Positions 19,617 through 28,775 of a stretch of 64,000 nucleotides of DNA are shown piece by piece. Each line of letters opens with the position of its first letter. Position 1 is the first letter of the stretch. The stretch lies in contig NZ_GG697141.2 of the NCBI RefSeq assembly GCF_000155955.1, positions 62,001-126,000 of the forward strand, given 5' to 3'. The DNA is from Mitsuokella multacida DSM 20544. GTDB lineage: Bacteria > Bacillota > Negativicutes > Selenomonadales > Selenomonadaceae. Under the pieces are notes generated by a model. That model was not told the origin of the DNA and did no database searches. It worked only from the letters and a program-made list of their open reading frames with translations. The translations under genes were made by a program, and so were the position numbers.

Positions 19617-21630
19617 TATCATTTCATCGTTGAACCGTAGAAGTCTCGTTGAGTACGTCAGTGACGCAGTATTGCAATCCGATGGAACGTATCGCTGTGT
19701 ATGTCCATTCCATGCAGGCGCAACGAATCCTACAAGTTTTGCGATATTCCCCAATACAAATACATTTTACTGTTTCTCATGCCATGCACAGGGTAAGGGT
19801 GTTATCTCCTATGTACAGCATCGTGACTCCTGTACGTACATGCAGGCCGTAAAGACTCTGTGTGATGACTTTGGACTCACCATTGATTCTGATGACTCGT
19901 TCAATACTCACATGGATATTGTACAGAGGAATGAAGCATGGGCAAAGGGGATGCAGCGGAATCTCCCTGTCATCTACAAGTATCTCAAGAACCGAGGATT
20001 CACAGACGAGACCATCAAGCTCTACGGATTTGGATATAGCACCAAGAATCAGGTGTTGTCCATTCCAATGCGTGATGAGTTTGGACGTTGTGTAGCATTT
20101 CTGTATCGTCACTTTGATGGCGGAGCTAAGTATAAGAACTCCAAGAACGTTCCTGGGCTGTTTGTCAAAGGTGAATTCCTGTATGGCATCAACGAGACCA
20201 TCAAGAATCTACGGAACACCAAGAGTATCGTGCTCTGTGAGGGTTCATTGGACGCTGCTAGTGCAACACAACAGGGACTCTGTTGTATGGCCTACTGTGG
20301 CATCAGTATTACACGAAGCCATGCGGATAAGGTCACGGAGATTCTACGGCCTATCAAGGGTGGCAAGGTAATCCTTGTGCCGGACAACGATGGGAAAGCA
20401 TCAAAGTTTGTATTGCGTGCGCGTGAAATCTTCCGTAAATACCATCCGCAGACTGTCGTGAAGGTCGCTGTCATCCCAGATGGCAACAAGGACCTCAATG
20501 ACATGCTCGTGAATGGTCTCGATATTGCCGAGAATTGTACATACGAGTCGTTGGATTACTACTGTGCTAAAGAGGTTATCAAAGGTGAGTCTGACCCAGA
20601 AGTTCAGGAGAAGCTTATTGTTGAGTACATGAAGTCCGTGTCTAATCCTGTAGTTCGCGCAGATATTGCAGAGTATCTGGCCAAGGTATGGAACAGGGAT
20701 GTCACTCTTGTACGTGAGCTGCTGTCCGTAAAAGAGGACACCATTGACGAGAAGCTCAAGGACTTTGTTACGGTAGAACAGGCATATACTGCACTGGACA
20801 AGATGGAAGAGGGTAAGGCTATCACTACGGGATTCATGAATGTCGACGATGCTATCACCATGATTAAGACAGATGTAACTATGATTGCCGGATATTCGTT
20901 CTCTGGTAAGACCAGTACAACGTGCCAGATGATTCTCAATTGGTGTATCAAGCAGAAACTGAAGGTTTTATTTTTCTCATTGGAAATGCCCAGGCAGCGT
21001 GTCATGCAGGTTCTTGTTGCACAAATCATGGGTATTCCAAGGCATAAGGTGCTGAACTTCATTCATGAGCACAGGGACACCTATCAGACAATCAGCGACA
21101 AGCTGTCGGACTACCTGTATATCATTGACCGCAATGACTTGTCCATTGATGACATTGAGTCGTACCTGAAGATTGCCAATACACACATTGGGCAGATTGA
21201 TGTTGTCATCGTTGACTATTTTGGTTATCTCCGTCATACAGACACGGTTGAGGAACAGGAGTCTACGGCAAAGAAGATGAAAGCCATTGCCAAGCGCAAC
21301 AATATCCTCTTTGTCATGCTCTCACAGCTCAACAAGGCGTCCCAGAACAAAGACAAGGGGCGCATCCCAGAGCCGACAATGAATGACATCAAAGGGGCTG
21401 GAGGACAGGGAGCATCCGCAGATACCATACTGCTGCTATGGAAAGCCGATGTGGACACGAGTCTTTCCCCGATTGACAGGGAGAAAAACCGTAACATCTC
21501 CTATATCAAAGTGGGCAAAGCTCGTGAGAGCAAGAATGGCAACACCATATTCAAGATGCGGTATGACCCTGCAACATCCAAGGTGTCCGAAGTGGTTGAC
21601 GAGAATTTTCTAGGAGTGAGTAAAGAATGA
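19609..21630 (+). CDS. Phage primase-helicase (T7 gp4-like)
   Basis: About 673 residues; ATG 19609 is better spaced from AAGGGG than ATG 19603. Domains in order: a CHC2-type zinc finger (CVCPFH, then CFSCHAQG; residues ~25-65), a TOPRIM primase core (VLCEGSLDA, VPDNDG, DLNDML; ~200-300) and a RecA-like SF4 helicase (Walker A GYSFSGKT, FFSLEM, Walker B VVIVDYFG, MLSQLNK; ~400-640). It unwinds the fork and lays primers. Central enzyme of the replication module. Confidence 0.93.
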   Translation: MSNIISSLNRRSLVEYVSDAVLQSDGTYRCVCPFHAGATNPTSFAIFPNTNTFYCFSCHAQGKGVISYVQHRDSCTYMQAVKTLCDDFGLTIDSDDSFNTHMDIVQRNEAWAKGMQRNLPVIYKYLKNRGFTDETIKLYGFGYSTKNQVLSIPMRDEFGRCVAFLYRHFDGGAKYKNSKNVPGLFVKGEFLYGINETIKNLRNTKSIVLCEGSLDAASATQQGLCCMAYCGISITRSHADKVTEILRPIKGGKVILVPDNDGKASKFVLRAREIFRKYHPQTVVKVAVIPDGNKDLNDMLVNGLDIAENCTYESLDYYCAKEVIKGESDPEVQEKLIVEYMKSVSNPVVRADIAEYLAKVWNRDVTLVRELLSVKEDTIDEKLKDFVTVEQAYTALDKMEEGKAITTGFMNVDDAITMIKTDVTMIAGYSFSGKTSTTCQMILNWCIKQKLKVLFFSLEMPRQRVMQVLVAQIMGIPRHKVLNFIHEHRDTYQTISDKLSDYLYIIDRNDLSIDDIESYLKIANTHIGQIDVVIVDYFGYLRHTDTVEEQESTAKKMKAIAKRNNILFVMLSQLNKASQNKDKGRIPEPTMNDIKGAGGQGASADTILLLWKADVDTSLSPIDREKNRNISYIKVGKARESKNGNTIFKMRYDPATSKVSEVVDENFLGVSKE

Positions 21631-21797
21631 TTAGTGGATTCAAGGATTTTTGGCGTAAGTATCCCCAGAAGCGTGCAAAGCTCATTTTTTGTCTTTTCCC
21701 TGTGAGTATCATTTACATCACACATATCGTCGGTTGGCTTTTTACATGGTTCTCCGATGCACTCGATGAAGGTACGAGGAAGTGGTTGTGGAAATGA
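21627..21797 (+). CDS. Small membrane protein
   Basis: 56 residues, start in the ATGA overlap with the primase stop. Basic N terminus (FWRKYPQKRAK), then a transmembrane stretch LIFCLFPVSIIYITHIVGWLF and a charged tail. Unknown function. Confidence 0.6.
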   Translation: MISGFKDFWRKYPQKRAKLIFCLFPVSIIYITHIVGWLFTWFSDALDEGTRKWLWK

Positions 21798-21812
21798 TTT
21801 TTGATATTTTCA

Positions 21813-21841
21813 TTGACAACGATAGTTATACGATGTATAAT
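21813..21841 (+). promoter_or_regulatory. Second copy of the operator-bearing promoter
   Basis: TTGACA (21813-21818), 17 nt, TATAAT (21836-21841), with TTATACGATGTATAA across the -10, one mismatch from the palindrome at the repressor promoter. It drives the nuclease gene downstream and is probably controlled by the same repressor. Confidence 0.8.
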
Positions 21842-21871
21842 TGTAGATGTCAGCTGAAAGGAGGAAGTTGA

Positions 21872-22771
21872 ATGCCAGCAATAGGATTCAGATGCCCTAA
21901 TGGAGACACCGTGAAATTCAATGAATGCCTGAATGGCAACTGTGGCCATCGGTGTATGGCATTACCTGCACTGAATGCAGCAGAGAAGTCAACGCACCAT
22001 TGGTACGGGAAGTTCAGTGTAACAACGTTGCTCAAGCCAACCCGTATGGTATATCTCGAACATCTTCGTGACTACTATGTAGACCCGTTAGGTGGCATAG
22101 CTGCTATGATAGGTACGAATAGCCACAAGGCGTTCGAGGATTCGTCTCCAGATGGTTGGATGACAGAACATCGAATGACCGATGACATCACAAGCGGTGC
22201 ATTTGATGCCTACGACATTAAGAATCAGGTGCTATGGGATTTTAAGTTTTTCCGTAGTGCAAGAATCGCAAGGTGTCTGGGAATGAAGCCAAGATGGACG
22301 AAGAAAGTGGTGACAAGGGGAAAATACAAAGGACAGGAGCGATGGGAACAGGTATGGGAGCCAGGTGGTGTCCGTGAAGTCATGGATATTGCCCTACAGC
22401 TCAACTACTATCGCTATATGATGGAAAACGAAGGATTACCTGTAAAAGCCATTCGTGTCAATATGTTCCTGCGTAGTTCAGTCGATGCAGAAGCCAAGAA
22501 GATGGGACTGGATAAGCCAAGTTACATTGTACCTATCAATTTCATCTCACTGAAATGGGTGCGGCTGTACTTTGAGACAAAGAATAGAATGTTGCAGGAA
22601 GCCCTTGAGTCAGACAAGTGTCCCCCACCATGCTCCTCGACGGAACGATGGAACAGCAGCAAGAGTTTCCCAAACAGGCGATGTGCTCTCTGGTGTAGCG
22701 TGAACGAACAGTGTGATTTCTATAAGACGCATTGGTGTGGCAATCATAACAAGGGGATGGATACAGAGTGA
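21872..22771 (+). CDS. Cas4/RecB-like PD-(D/E)XK nuclease with Fe-S cysteines
   Basis: 299 residues with AAAGGAGG upstream. Nuclease core: NSHKAFE, then SGAFDAYD and LWDFKFF give the H, D and D-x-K residues. Cysteines at the N terminus (CPNG, CLNGNCGHRC) and a C-terminal group (CPPPC, CALWCSVNEQC) resemble the 4Fe-4S clamp of Cas4/AddB exonucleases. It probably resects DNA for phage recombination. Confidence 0.75.
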   Translation: MPAIGFRCPNGDTVKFNECLNGNCGHRCMALPALNAAEKSTHHWYGKFSVTTLLKPTRMVYLEHLRDYYVDPLGGIAAMIGTNSHKAFEDSSPDGWMTEHRMTDDITSGAFDAYDIKNQVLWDFKFFRSARIARCLGMKPRWTKKVVTRGKYKGQERWEQVWEPGGVREVMDIALQLNYYRYMMENEGLPVKAIRVNMFLRSSVDAEAKKMGLDKPSYIVPINFISLKWVRLYFETKNRMLQEALESDKCPPPCSSTERWNSSKSFPNRRCALWCSVNEQCDFYKTHWCGNHNKGMDTE

Positions 22772-22950
22772 CACAACAGGAAGTATACGACATGGCGTGT
22801 AAAATCAAGCAGTATTGCGATAAACGGACATGGAGCAAAGAGGACCCATGTGAGAATTGTCCGTTGAGTGTTGAGTTCCTGTTTGCGAACAAAACAACTC
22901 ACTGGGGCTGCGCATTGCATGACACGCCGGATACGTGGGAAATAGATTGA
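22768..22950 (+). CDS. Small Cys-containing phage protein
   Basis: 60 residues from GTG 22768, overlapping the nuclease stop. Cysteines at CKIKQYC, CENC and C could bind zinc. Unknown function. Confidence 0.5.
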   Translation: MTQQEVYDMACKIKQYCDKRTWSKEDPCENCPLSVEFLFANKTTHWGCALHDTPDTWEID

Positions 22951-23008
22951 TTAACTATGTCTTGATTGACAACGATAGTTTTCAATGACAATTTTGGGGT
23001 GATACCAT

Positions 23009-23176
23009 ATGGACGAGGATAGCTCGTATAAGAACGACGTGGACTATCCATGTCAATACTGTGATAGAGATTGCGACACATGGGAAGCTAGGTATTGCTG
23101 CACGCTATGCGAATGGTTATGCGGAGGAGTTCCGTCAGAATCATGTTGTGATGATTGTGATCCTGAAGATATCTAA
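23009..23176 (+). CDS. Cysteine-rich 55-residue phage protein
   Basis: Eleven cysteines in 55 residues (PCQYCDRDCDTW, YCCTLCEWLCGG, CCDDCD) in an acidic background. A GGGGTGAT ribosome site precedes the ATG. It may be a metal-binding or disulfide-rich peptide; no family recognised. Confidence 0.55.
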   Translation: MDEDSSYKNDVDYPCQYCDRDCDTWEARYCCTLCEWLCGGVPSESCCDDCDPEDI

Positions 23177-23186
23177 GGAGGTAGTC

Positions 23187-23378
23187 ATGTTTAATATCGG
23201 AGACAAGGTAATTATCAAGTATCGTCCACCACTCTATATGAAGGGATACATTGACTATGCATTGCCCGTCGGAGTGATTGTGTCTGACTTTGGCAATGGT
23301 GTTTATGGAGTAGGACTGAATACTGGCGATGAATACATCTTTGATAAAGACCAACTGAAATTGGAGAAAAAAGAATGA
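23187..23378 (+). CDS. Small SH3-like phage protein
   Basis: 63 residues from ATG 23187 (AAGGAGG upstream). All-beta pattern starting MFNIGDKVIIKY, resembling small KOW/SH3-like barrels. A related N-terminal pattern (IGDKVVII) occurs in the protein at 27151. Unknown role. Confidence 0.6.
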   Translation: MFNIGDKVIIKYRPPLYMKGYIDYALPVGVIVSDFGNGVYGVGLNTGDEYIFDKDQLKLEKKE

Positions 23379-23743
23379 ACAAGAGAATTTCAATGATGAT
23401 TGAATCTAATGAAGACACTCGAAAAGTCAAAGCATATGTCTTTGATGACAAATGGAATTCCTATGAAGGTGTCGCAAGATGCAACGAGTGTGATAAGTTT
23501 GATTTCATGGTGGGTGCAAATATCGCCATGGAACGAGCATTGGAAAATTACAATAAAAGCAACACAGATGACATTGAGATGTGTGACCATTACTTTGTCC
23601 CGGATATCATGGGTAAGAGCCTCTACGCTGAAGCCATTTGGTTTAATGATGACGAAGACAAGAACATGAAAAAGCGTGGCCTTGTCTACAAAACCAAAGA
23701 AGAAGCCATTGCACGAGCAAAGGAAATGCTCGGGATTGACTAA
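23375..23743 (+). CDS. Phage protein of unknown function
   Basis: 122 residues, start in ATGA overlap. It contains CNECDKFDF, an acidic helix and a C-terminal KTKEEAIARAKEML helix. Unknown family. Confidence 0.6.
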   Translation: MNKRISMMIESNEDTRKVKAYVFDDKWNSYEGVARCNECDKFDFMVGANIAMERALENYNKSNTDDIEMCDHYFVPDIMGKSLYAEAIWFNDDEDKNMKKRGLVYKTKEEAIARAKEMLGID

Positions 23744-24113
23744 AGAACTATTCATCACCATTCCCGTGCCTATCACGGAAAACCATGCCTTTTTCTATCG
23801 AAAGGGCATGAAAATCCTTAATAAGCGCGGGAAAGAGTGGATGAAAAACGCAGAGGATTCCATGCGTGTTGCAATGGAAGAACAGGGATGGCAAACGGTT
23901 AACAACGAAAAGGTCATCGTAGAGCTATGGCATTATTGGCCTGATAAGCGTGTACGTGATTGTTCCAACTCATTGAAGCTGCTCTGTGATTCCATTCAGA
24001 ATGCAGGGATTGTCAATAATGACCGATGGCTCTTGTGTAGGCAACAGGATTTCAGTGTTGACCGTGAGAATCCTCGGCTAGAAATGAGAATACGGAGATT
24101 TAACAATGAGTAA
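23736..24113 (+). CDS. RusA-like Holliday junction resolvase
   Basis: 125 residues from TTG 23736, which has AAAGGAA 8 nt upstream and overlaps the previous stop. ITIPVPITENHAFFY, the alternating VIVELWHYWPDKRVRDCSNSLKLLCDSIQNAGIVNNDRWL block and the basic C terminus match RusA endonucleases, whose catalytic aspartates sit in the RDxxN and NDxxL motifs. It resolves branched DNA before packaging. Confidence 0.85.
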   Translation: MTKELFITIPVPITENHAFFYRKGMKILNKRGKEWMKNAEDSMRVAMEEQGWQTVNNEKVIVELWHYWPDKRVRDCSNSLKLLCDSIQNAGIVNNDRWLLCRQQDFSVDRENPRLEMRIRRFNNE

Positions 24114-24492
24114 ATATGAGAAAATGGCAAAATATCTCGGCGTAGAAATGAACGCTCCATTCAACGTCAAAGCGGCCACAGGGTACATCTTTGGGTGTCC
24201 ATACAGGGTTACTGAGAACGGCATCTATGACCGAAGTGGCAACCGTGCACAGCTTAATGAGCTTGGGGCGATGTTCTCTGGAACAACCAAGATTGTACCG
24301 TGCGAAAACAAGCGCGAGGCAATGCATATGGGCGATATTTTCTACTATATCGATATTGATGGAAACATCAAGTATGGGTATTGGATGAACGAGTGTAAAC
24401 ACCTTGGTATTTTTGGCAATGTATTCAAGAACAAGGACGAAGCCAGGGAGTATAGTAATAAGATTCAAGTTATACTGAATAATAGAAAGTGA
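24106..24492 (+). CDS. Phage protein of unknown function
   Basis: 128 residues, overlapping the RusA gene by 8 nt. Mixed alpha/beta with a repeated FG/YG pattern (YIFGCPYRV, IKYGYWMNE). No recognised domain. Directly upstream of nrdD. Confidence 0.55.
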   Translation: MSKYEKMAKYLGVEMNAPFNVKAATGYIFGCPYRVTENGIYDRSGNRAQLNELGAMFSGTTKIVPCENKREAMHMGDIFYYIDIDGNIKYGYWMNECKHLGIFGNVFKNKDEAREYSNKIQVILNNRK

Positions 24493-24503
24493 GTGGTGTG
24501 TAA

Positions 24504-26687
24504 ATGGTAAAAGTCGTGAAACGCAATGGAAGCCTTGCCGATTTTGATAAGTCAAAGATTTCCAATGCAATCCTTAAGGCAATGACTGTTGGTAACACAA
24601 TCAATGAGTCTATTGCTAGCCAGATCGCTGATGACGCAGAACATCAATACAAAGACAAAGAAAAGGTCAGTATCTCCGATATTGAAACCTTTGTATTTAA
24701 TGAACTCTGTAAATATGGTCAGCAGATGACGGCAAAAGCCTACGAAGGATACCGCTCAATCCGTGAATTCCAGAGAAAGGCTAGCAATTCCATTGAAAAA
24801 CAGGTGAAGGAACTTGTAAATGGAGATAGTGACTATTGGAATAACGAGAACTCCAATAAAAACGCCAAGCTAGTTACAACTCAGCGCGACTACATGGCAG
24901 GGATTATTTCAAAGGAAATCACACGGAAATACATTCTTACCCCGGACGTTGTTCAGGCTCATGACGATGGTATTATCCATTTCCATGATATCGACTACAT
25001 GGGACAGAACGCACTCACGAACTGTTGTTTGATTAACCTTGATGATATGCTGCAGTATGGCACTGTCATCAACAAGGTGAAAATTGACAAGCCGCATCGA
25101 CTTATTACGGCAACTACACTTGCAACACAGATTATTACAGCCGTTACTAGCTCTCAGTATGGTGGCGCAACGATTACCTTATCACACCTTGCCCCGTTCG
25201 TTCGCGATTCCTTTAACCGTTACTATGCAAAATATAAACTTCGTAATTGCAGCGAGTCTAAATGTGAGAAGTTTGCATGGGAAGATATCAAAAAGGAAAT
25301 TGAAGATGCCGTACAGACATTCAACTACCAAATCAATTCGATGACAACGACGAATGGCCAGAGTCCTTTCATTACAGTATTCATGTATGTCAATGAGCGT
25401 AAGGGATACGAAAAGGAGACCGCAATGCTTATCGAGGAATTCCTTCGTCAGCGCATCAAAGGTATGAAGAATAAATCTGGTGAATACGTCACTCAGGCAT
25501 TTCCTAAACTCATCTATGTCCTTGATTCTGATAACGTAGAGCCGGGTACTAAATACTTCTGGTTGACTGAACTGGCAGCTCGTTGTACGGCCAAGAGAAT
25601 GAATCCAGACTATGTCAGTGCAAAAATCATGAAGGAATACAAGGGTGCAGTATTCCCGAGCATGGGCTGTCGCAGCTGGCTTACTAAAGACCGTACAACG
25701 GAAAACCTTGCGAACGCAAAGAATTGGGAGAAAGGCAATAAATACTATGGCCGTGTAAATCAGGGCGTTGTTACTATTAACCTTCCAGACGTCGCATTGA
25801 GTTCTAGCAAAGACATGGATGCATTCTGGAAAATCCTTGATAAGCGACTGGAATTATGCCATAAGGCTCTGCGGATTCGCCATGAGCATTTGTTGGGAAC
25901 ATTAAGTGACGTTGCACCAATTCTCTGGCAGGACGGTGCATTCGCCAGACTCGCTCCACACGAGAAGATTGATAAGCTGCTGTACAATGGCTATTCGACG
26001 ATTTCTCTTGGATATGCGGGACTCTACGAATGTGTAAAGTACATGACAGGGAAGTCCCATGCAGATATGGGTGAAGGTGAATCGTTTGGACTCAAGGTCA
26101 TGCAGCGACTCAATGACAAGTGCAACGAATGGAAAGATGCCGAGAACATTGACTATAGTGTCTATGGAAGTCCTATCGAGAGTACGACATATAAGTTCGC
26201 TAAATGCCTTAAGAAGCGTTTTGGTATTGTCAAGGGAATCACCGACCATGACTATATTACCAATAGCTATCATATCAATGTACGCGAAGCGATTGACCCG
26301 TTCAAGAAACTGGATATCGAGAGCCGTTTCCAGAGACTGAGTCCTGGTGGTGCAATCAGTTATATTGAATGTGGCGACCTTACCCATAATATTCCTGCTG
26401 TCTTATCCGTACTAAAACACATCTATAACACGATGGTGTATGCAGAGCTGAATATTAAGAGTGACTATTGTCAGGTATGCGGATACGATGGGGAAATCAA
26501 GATTATCGACAGGGATGGTAAATTAGAATGGCAGTGCCCAAACTGCGGTAACACAGACCAGTCCAAAATGAACGTCGCAAGGCGCACATGCGGCTACATT
26601 GGAACCAATTACTGGAATCAGGGTAGGACACAGGAAATCGCAGAACGCTATGTTCATTTAACAGATATCGAGGATGATGAAATGTGA
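24504..26687 (+). CDS. nrdD: Anaerobic ribonucleoside-triphosphate reductase
   Basis: 727 residues: an N-terminal ATP-cone (VVKRNGSLADFDKSKISNAI, ~1-95), the ten-stranded catalytic barrel, a zinc site CQVCGY/CPNC and the glycyl radical motif RTCGYIG near the C terminus. It reduces NTPs to dNTPs without oxygen, using formate. Phage-borne copies supply dNTPs for replication and point to an anaerobic host. Paired with nrdG. Confidence 0.95.
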   Translation: MVKVVKRNGSLADFDKSKISNAILKAMTVGNTINESIASQIADDAEHQYKDKEKVSISDIETFVFNELCKYGQQMTAKAYEGYRSIREFQRKASNSIEKQVKELVNGDSDYWNNENSNKNAKLVTTQRDYMAGIISKEITRKYILTPDVVQAHDDGIIHFHDIDYMGQNALTNCCLINLDDMLQYGTVINKVKIDKPHRLITATTLATQIITAVTSSQYGGATITLSHLAPFVRDSFNRYYAKYKLRNCSESKCEKFAWEDIKKEIEDAVQTFNYQINSMTTTNGQSPFITVFMYVNERKGYEKETAMLIEEFLRQRIKGMKNKSGEYVTQAFPKLIYVLDSDNVEPGTKYFWLTELAARCTAKRMNPDYVSAKIMKEYKGAVFPSMGCRSWLTKDRTTENLANAKNWEKGNKYYGRVNQGVVTINLPDVALSSSKDMDAFWKILDKRLELCHKALRIRHEHLLGTLSDVAPILWQDGAFARLAPHEKIDKLLYNGYSTISLGYAGLYECVKYMTGKSHADMGEGESFGLKVMQRLNDKCNEWKDAENIDYSVYGSPIESTTYKFAKCLKKRFGIVKGITDHDYITNSYHINVREAIDPFKKLDIESRFQRLSPGGAISYIECGDLTHNIPAVLSVLKHIYNTMVYAELNIKSDYCQVCGYDGEIKIIDRDGKLEWQCPNCGNTDQSKMNVARRTCGYIGTNYWNQGRTQEIAERYVHLTDIEDDEM

Positions 26688-27148
26688 GATACGCACAGAT
26701 TCGTAAATTAGATATTTCCAATGGGGAAGGTATTGGAATTGCCCTGTTTGTTCAGGGATGTCATTTCCATTGCAAGAATTGCTTTAATCAATCCACATGG
26801 AATTTCGATGGGGGGAAGCCGTTCACCATTGATGTGAAAAGGCATTTCCTGAATCTCGCGAGGAATAAATATGTATCTCGTGTCTCAATCCTCGGTGGCG
26901 AACCATTAGCAGCTGAGAATTACCTTGAAGTGGAGCAACTGTGTAGGGGCATCAATAAACCGATATGGCTTTACACTGGGTACATCTTTAATGAAATCCC
27001 ATGTAAATCCATCCTTGAATTTGTCGATGTAATTGTCGATGGTCAATATATTGATAGCCTCAAAGACTTCTCGTTGAAATTCCGTGGTTCATCCAATCAG
27101 TATATCTGGAAGAAAGACAAGGACAATCATTGGTATAAGGAGGAATAA
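26684..27148 (+). CDS. nrdG: Anaerobic RNR-activating radical SAM protein
   Basis: 154 residues from GTG 26684, overlapping nrdD (GTGA). The CxxxCxxC cluster CHFHCKNC follows LFVQG, and SILGGEPL is the glycine-rich SAM loop. It makes the glycyl radical on NrdD using SAM and a 4Fe-4S cluster. Confidence 0.95.
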   Translation: MRYAQIRKLDISNGEGIGIALFVQGCHFHCKNCFNQSTWNFDGGKPFTIDVKRHFLNLARNKYVSRVSILGGEPLAAENYLEVEQLCRGINKPIWLYTGYIFNEIPCKSILEFVDVIVDGQYIDSLKDFSLKFRGSSNQYIWKKDKDNHWYKEE

Positions 27149-27150
27149 CC

Positions 27151-27393
27151 ATGATTAAGGATATTGCCAATCATGTCTTGTCTATTGGAGACAAGGTTGT
27201 CATCATTAGCCGCATCCATAAGCCGTTTGAATCGGAAGGGATGATTATTGGACTCAAGGAACTTCTCAACCCGAGCACAAATGTACTCAAGCAGCGTGTC
27301 CAGGTAGAAGTCCTTGAAACAGATATTTGTGGCGTAACGAAATCATGGTTCAGCCCAATGAACCTCGTCAAGAAGGAGAGTGATTTCCATTGA
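27151..27393 (+). CDS. Small phage protein, SH3-like start
   Basis: 80 residues. SIGDKVVIISRI near the N terminus resembles the protein at 23187. Mostly beta. Unknown. Its stop overlaps the TTG of the RNA ligase gene (TTGA). Confidence 0.5.
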   Translation: MIKDIANHVLSIGDKVVIISRIHKPFESEGMIIGLKELLNPSTNVLKQRVQVEVLETDICGVTKSWFSPMNLVKKESDFH

Positions 27394-28379
27394 GAAAGCT
27401 GGCATCTGTACAGGTCATCCGTAAGTTATCCCCAATCAAAGACGCTGACCGCATTGAATTAGCACATATTGAAGGATTTCAATGTGTTGTTCCCAAAGGC
27501 CGCCATGTTGGAGACAAGGTTATCTACATTGAAACAGACAGTATCTGTCCGAAGAATGAGACATTTGCGTTTCTCAAGGGTAAATCTCATATCAAACTCC
27601 AGAAAATCCGTGGCGTATACTCACAAGGCATTGCACTAGAATATCATGGGGATGCACCTGTTGGCACGGACATGACAGAAGTACTTGGGATTACCAAATA
27701 TGAACCTCCACAGCAGCCAGAGGACACCATTGGTGATTTCCCTTCATTCATTCCTAAGACTGACGAGGTGAGAGCACAGAATATCCTTGAGCTGCTTACG
27801 AAGTACAAAGGTGTTCCGTGTTATGCAACGGAAAAGCTAGACGGATCGTCGTGCACTATTTACCGCAAGGGAAAGCATATAGGCGTCTGTACTAGAAAGC
27901 GTGAGGTTGACAATACATCCCGTATGTACCAGACAGCAGAAAAACAGGGACTTATTAAGTTTCTCACGTTTAAAGACTCTGGAAATTCATATGCCGAACA
28001 CGATTGGGACTTTGCATTGCAGGGTGAGTTTGTAGGACCAAAAGAACAGGGGAACCATCTGCATTTGTCCGAGCCGCACATCTACATCTTCTCAGTATAT
28101 GACATCAATAAACAGGGGTACTTCGACCAAGACTCAATGGATGTATTCCTTGGTTCCCATGATGTTGATACCGTGCCAGTCATTGATGAATTCAATTTGA
28201 CCGACGATATTGATGCACTGGTGAAACGTGCTATTGGCAATAGTACCTTTGGCAATTTCCCTAGAGAGGGCATTGTAATTCGTCCGATTGAACCGATTGA
28301 AGGACTCATTGGATTCCCAGGCAATCGTTTTTCCTTTAAGGTTATCAACCCTGAATATCAGATGAAGAAAGGGGAATGA
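27390..28379 (+). CDS. Phage RNA ligase (Rnl5/DraRnl-like)
   Basis: 329 residues from TTG 27390 (AAGGAGAG upstream). An N-terminal OB-type domain (~1-100, RIELAHIEGF, VVPKG) precedes the nucleotidyltransferase domain with motif I K149 (TEKLDGSS), motif III LQGEFVG, motif IV REGIVIRP and motif V SFKVIN. This architecture is that of the Deinococcus RNA ligase family, which seals nicked RNA. It could repair tRNAs cut by host defence nucleases; the phage also carries tRNA genes. Confidence 0.88.
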   Translation: MRKLASVQVIRKLSPIKDADRIELAHIEGFQCVVPKGRHVGDKVIYIETDSICPKNETFAFLKGKSHIKLQKIRGVYSQGIALEYHGDAPVGTDMTEVLGITKYEPPQQPEDTIGDFPSFIPKTDEVRAQNILELLTKYKGVPCYATEKLDGSSCTIYRKGKHIGVCTRKREVDNTSRMYQTAEKQGLIKFLTFKDSGNSYAEHDWDFALQGEFVGPKEQGNHLHLSEPHIYIFSVYDINKQGYFDQDSMDVFLGSHDVDTVPVIDEFNLTDDIDALVKRAIGNSTFGNFPREGIVIRPIEPIEGLIGFPGNRFSFKVINPEYQMKKGE

Positions 28380-28381
28380 TT

Positions 28382-28609
28382 ATGAGAAGACGTGTAGCAA
28401 AGTTTGATTTCGAGACTTGCATGGATGAACATGTAGACAAGCGCATCGTAAATATCCTTATGGAGTTACAGAACGACTACTTTGTCAAGCTGGAGATTGC
28501 CAGACAGACAGATAATGAATCCGCTAAAGAGGCAGCCAAAGAAGCCTACCTTACGCTAGTCATGTCCTGTCCCGTTGGTACTCTAGTACCATGTGACAAT
28601 GCCCATTAA
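28382..28609 (+). CDS. Small phage protein
   Basis: 75 residues from ATG 28382 (AAAGGGGAATGATT upstream; ATG 28376 lies within that site). Helical, with a repeated SAKEAAKEAYL segment and CPVGTLVPC at the end. Unknown. Confidence 0.5.
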   Translation: MRRRVAKFDFETCMDEHVDKRIVNILMELQNDYFVKLEIARQTDNESAKEAAKEAYLTLVMSCPVGTLVPCDNAH

Positions 28610-28775
28610 GGCATACCTCATTGCAGATAACCATGGCAATGTGTGGACAATGCGTTCCACCATTGCCGCTGCAATGGAAAAAGCAGAGGAGTTGCATGCA
28701 GCTCATCCTCTAATCCGATATAGAATTCATGAAGTGACCAAGACTCAGATTGTAAAACGGGAGGAATTATATTGA
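28599..28775 (+). CDS. Small phage protein
   Basis: 58 residues (MPIKAYLIADNHGNVWTMRS...), overlapping the previous gene. One helix (AAAMEKAEELHAAH) between strands. It ends in the TTGA overlap that starts the dUTPase fusion. Confidence 0.5.
   Translation: MPIKAYLIADNHGNVWTMRSTIAAAMEKAEELHAAHPLIRYRIHEVTKTQIVKREELY

Noticed and set aside
22966-22994. A fourth copy of TTGACAACGATAGTT
   Set aside because: The -10 position reads CAATTT and the operator palindrome is gone; at most a decayed copy.
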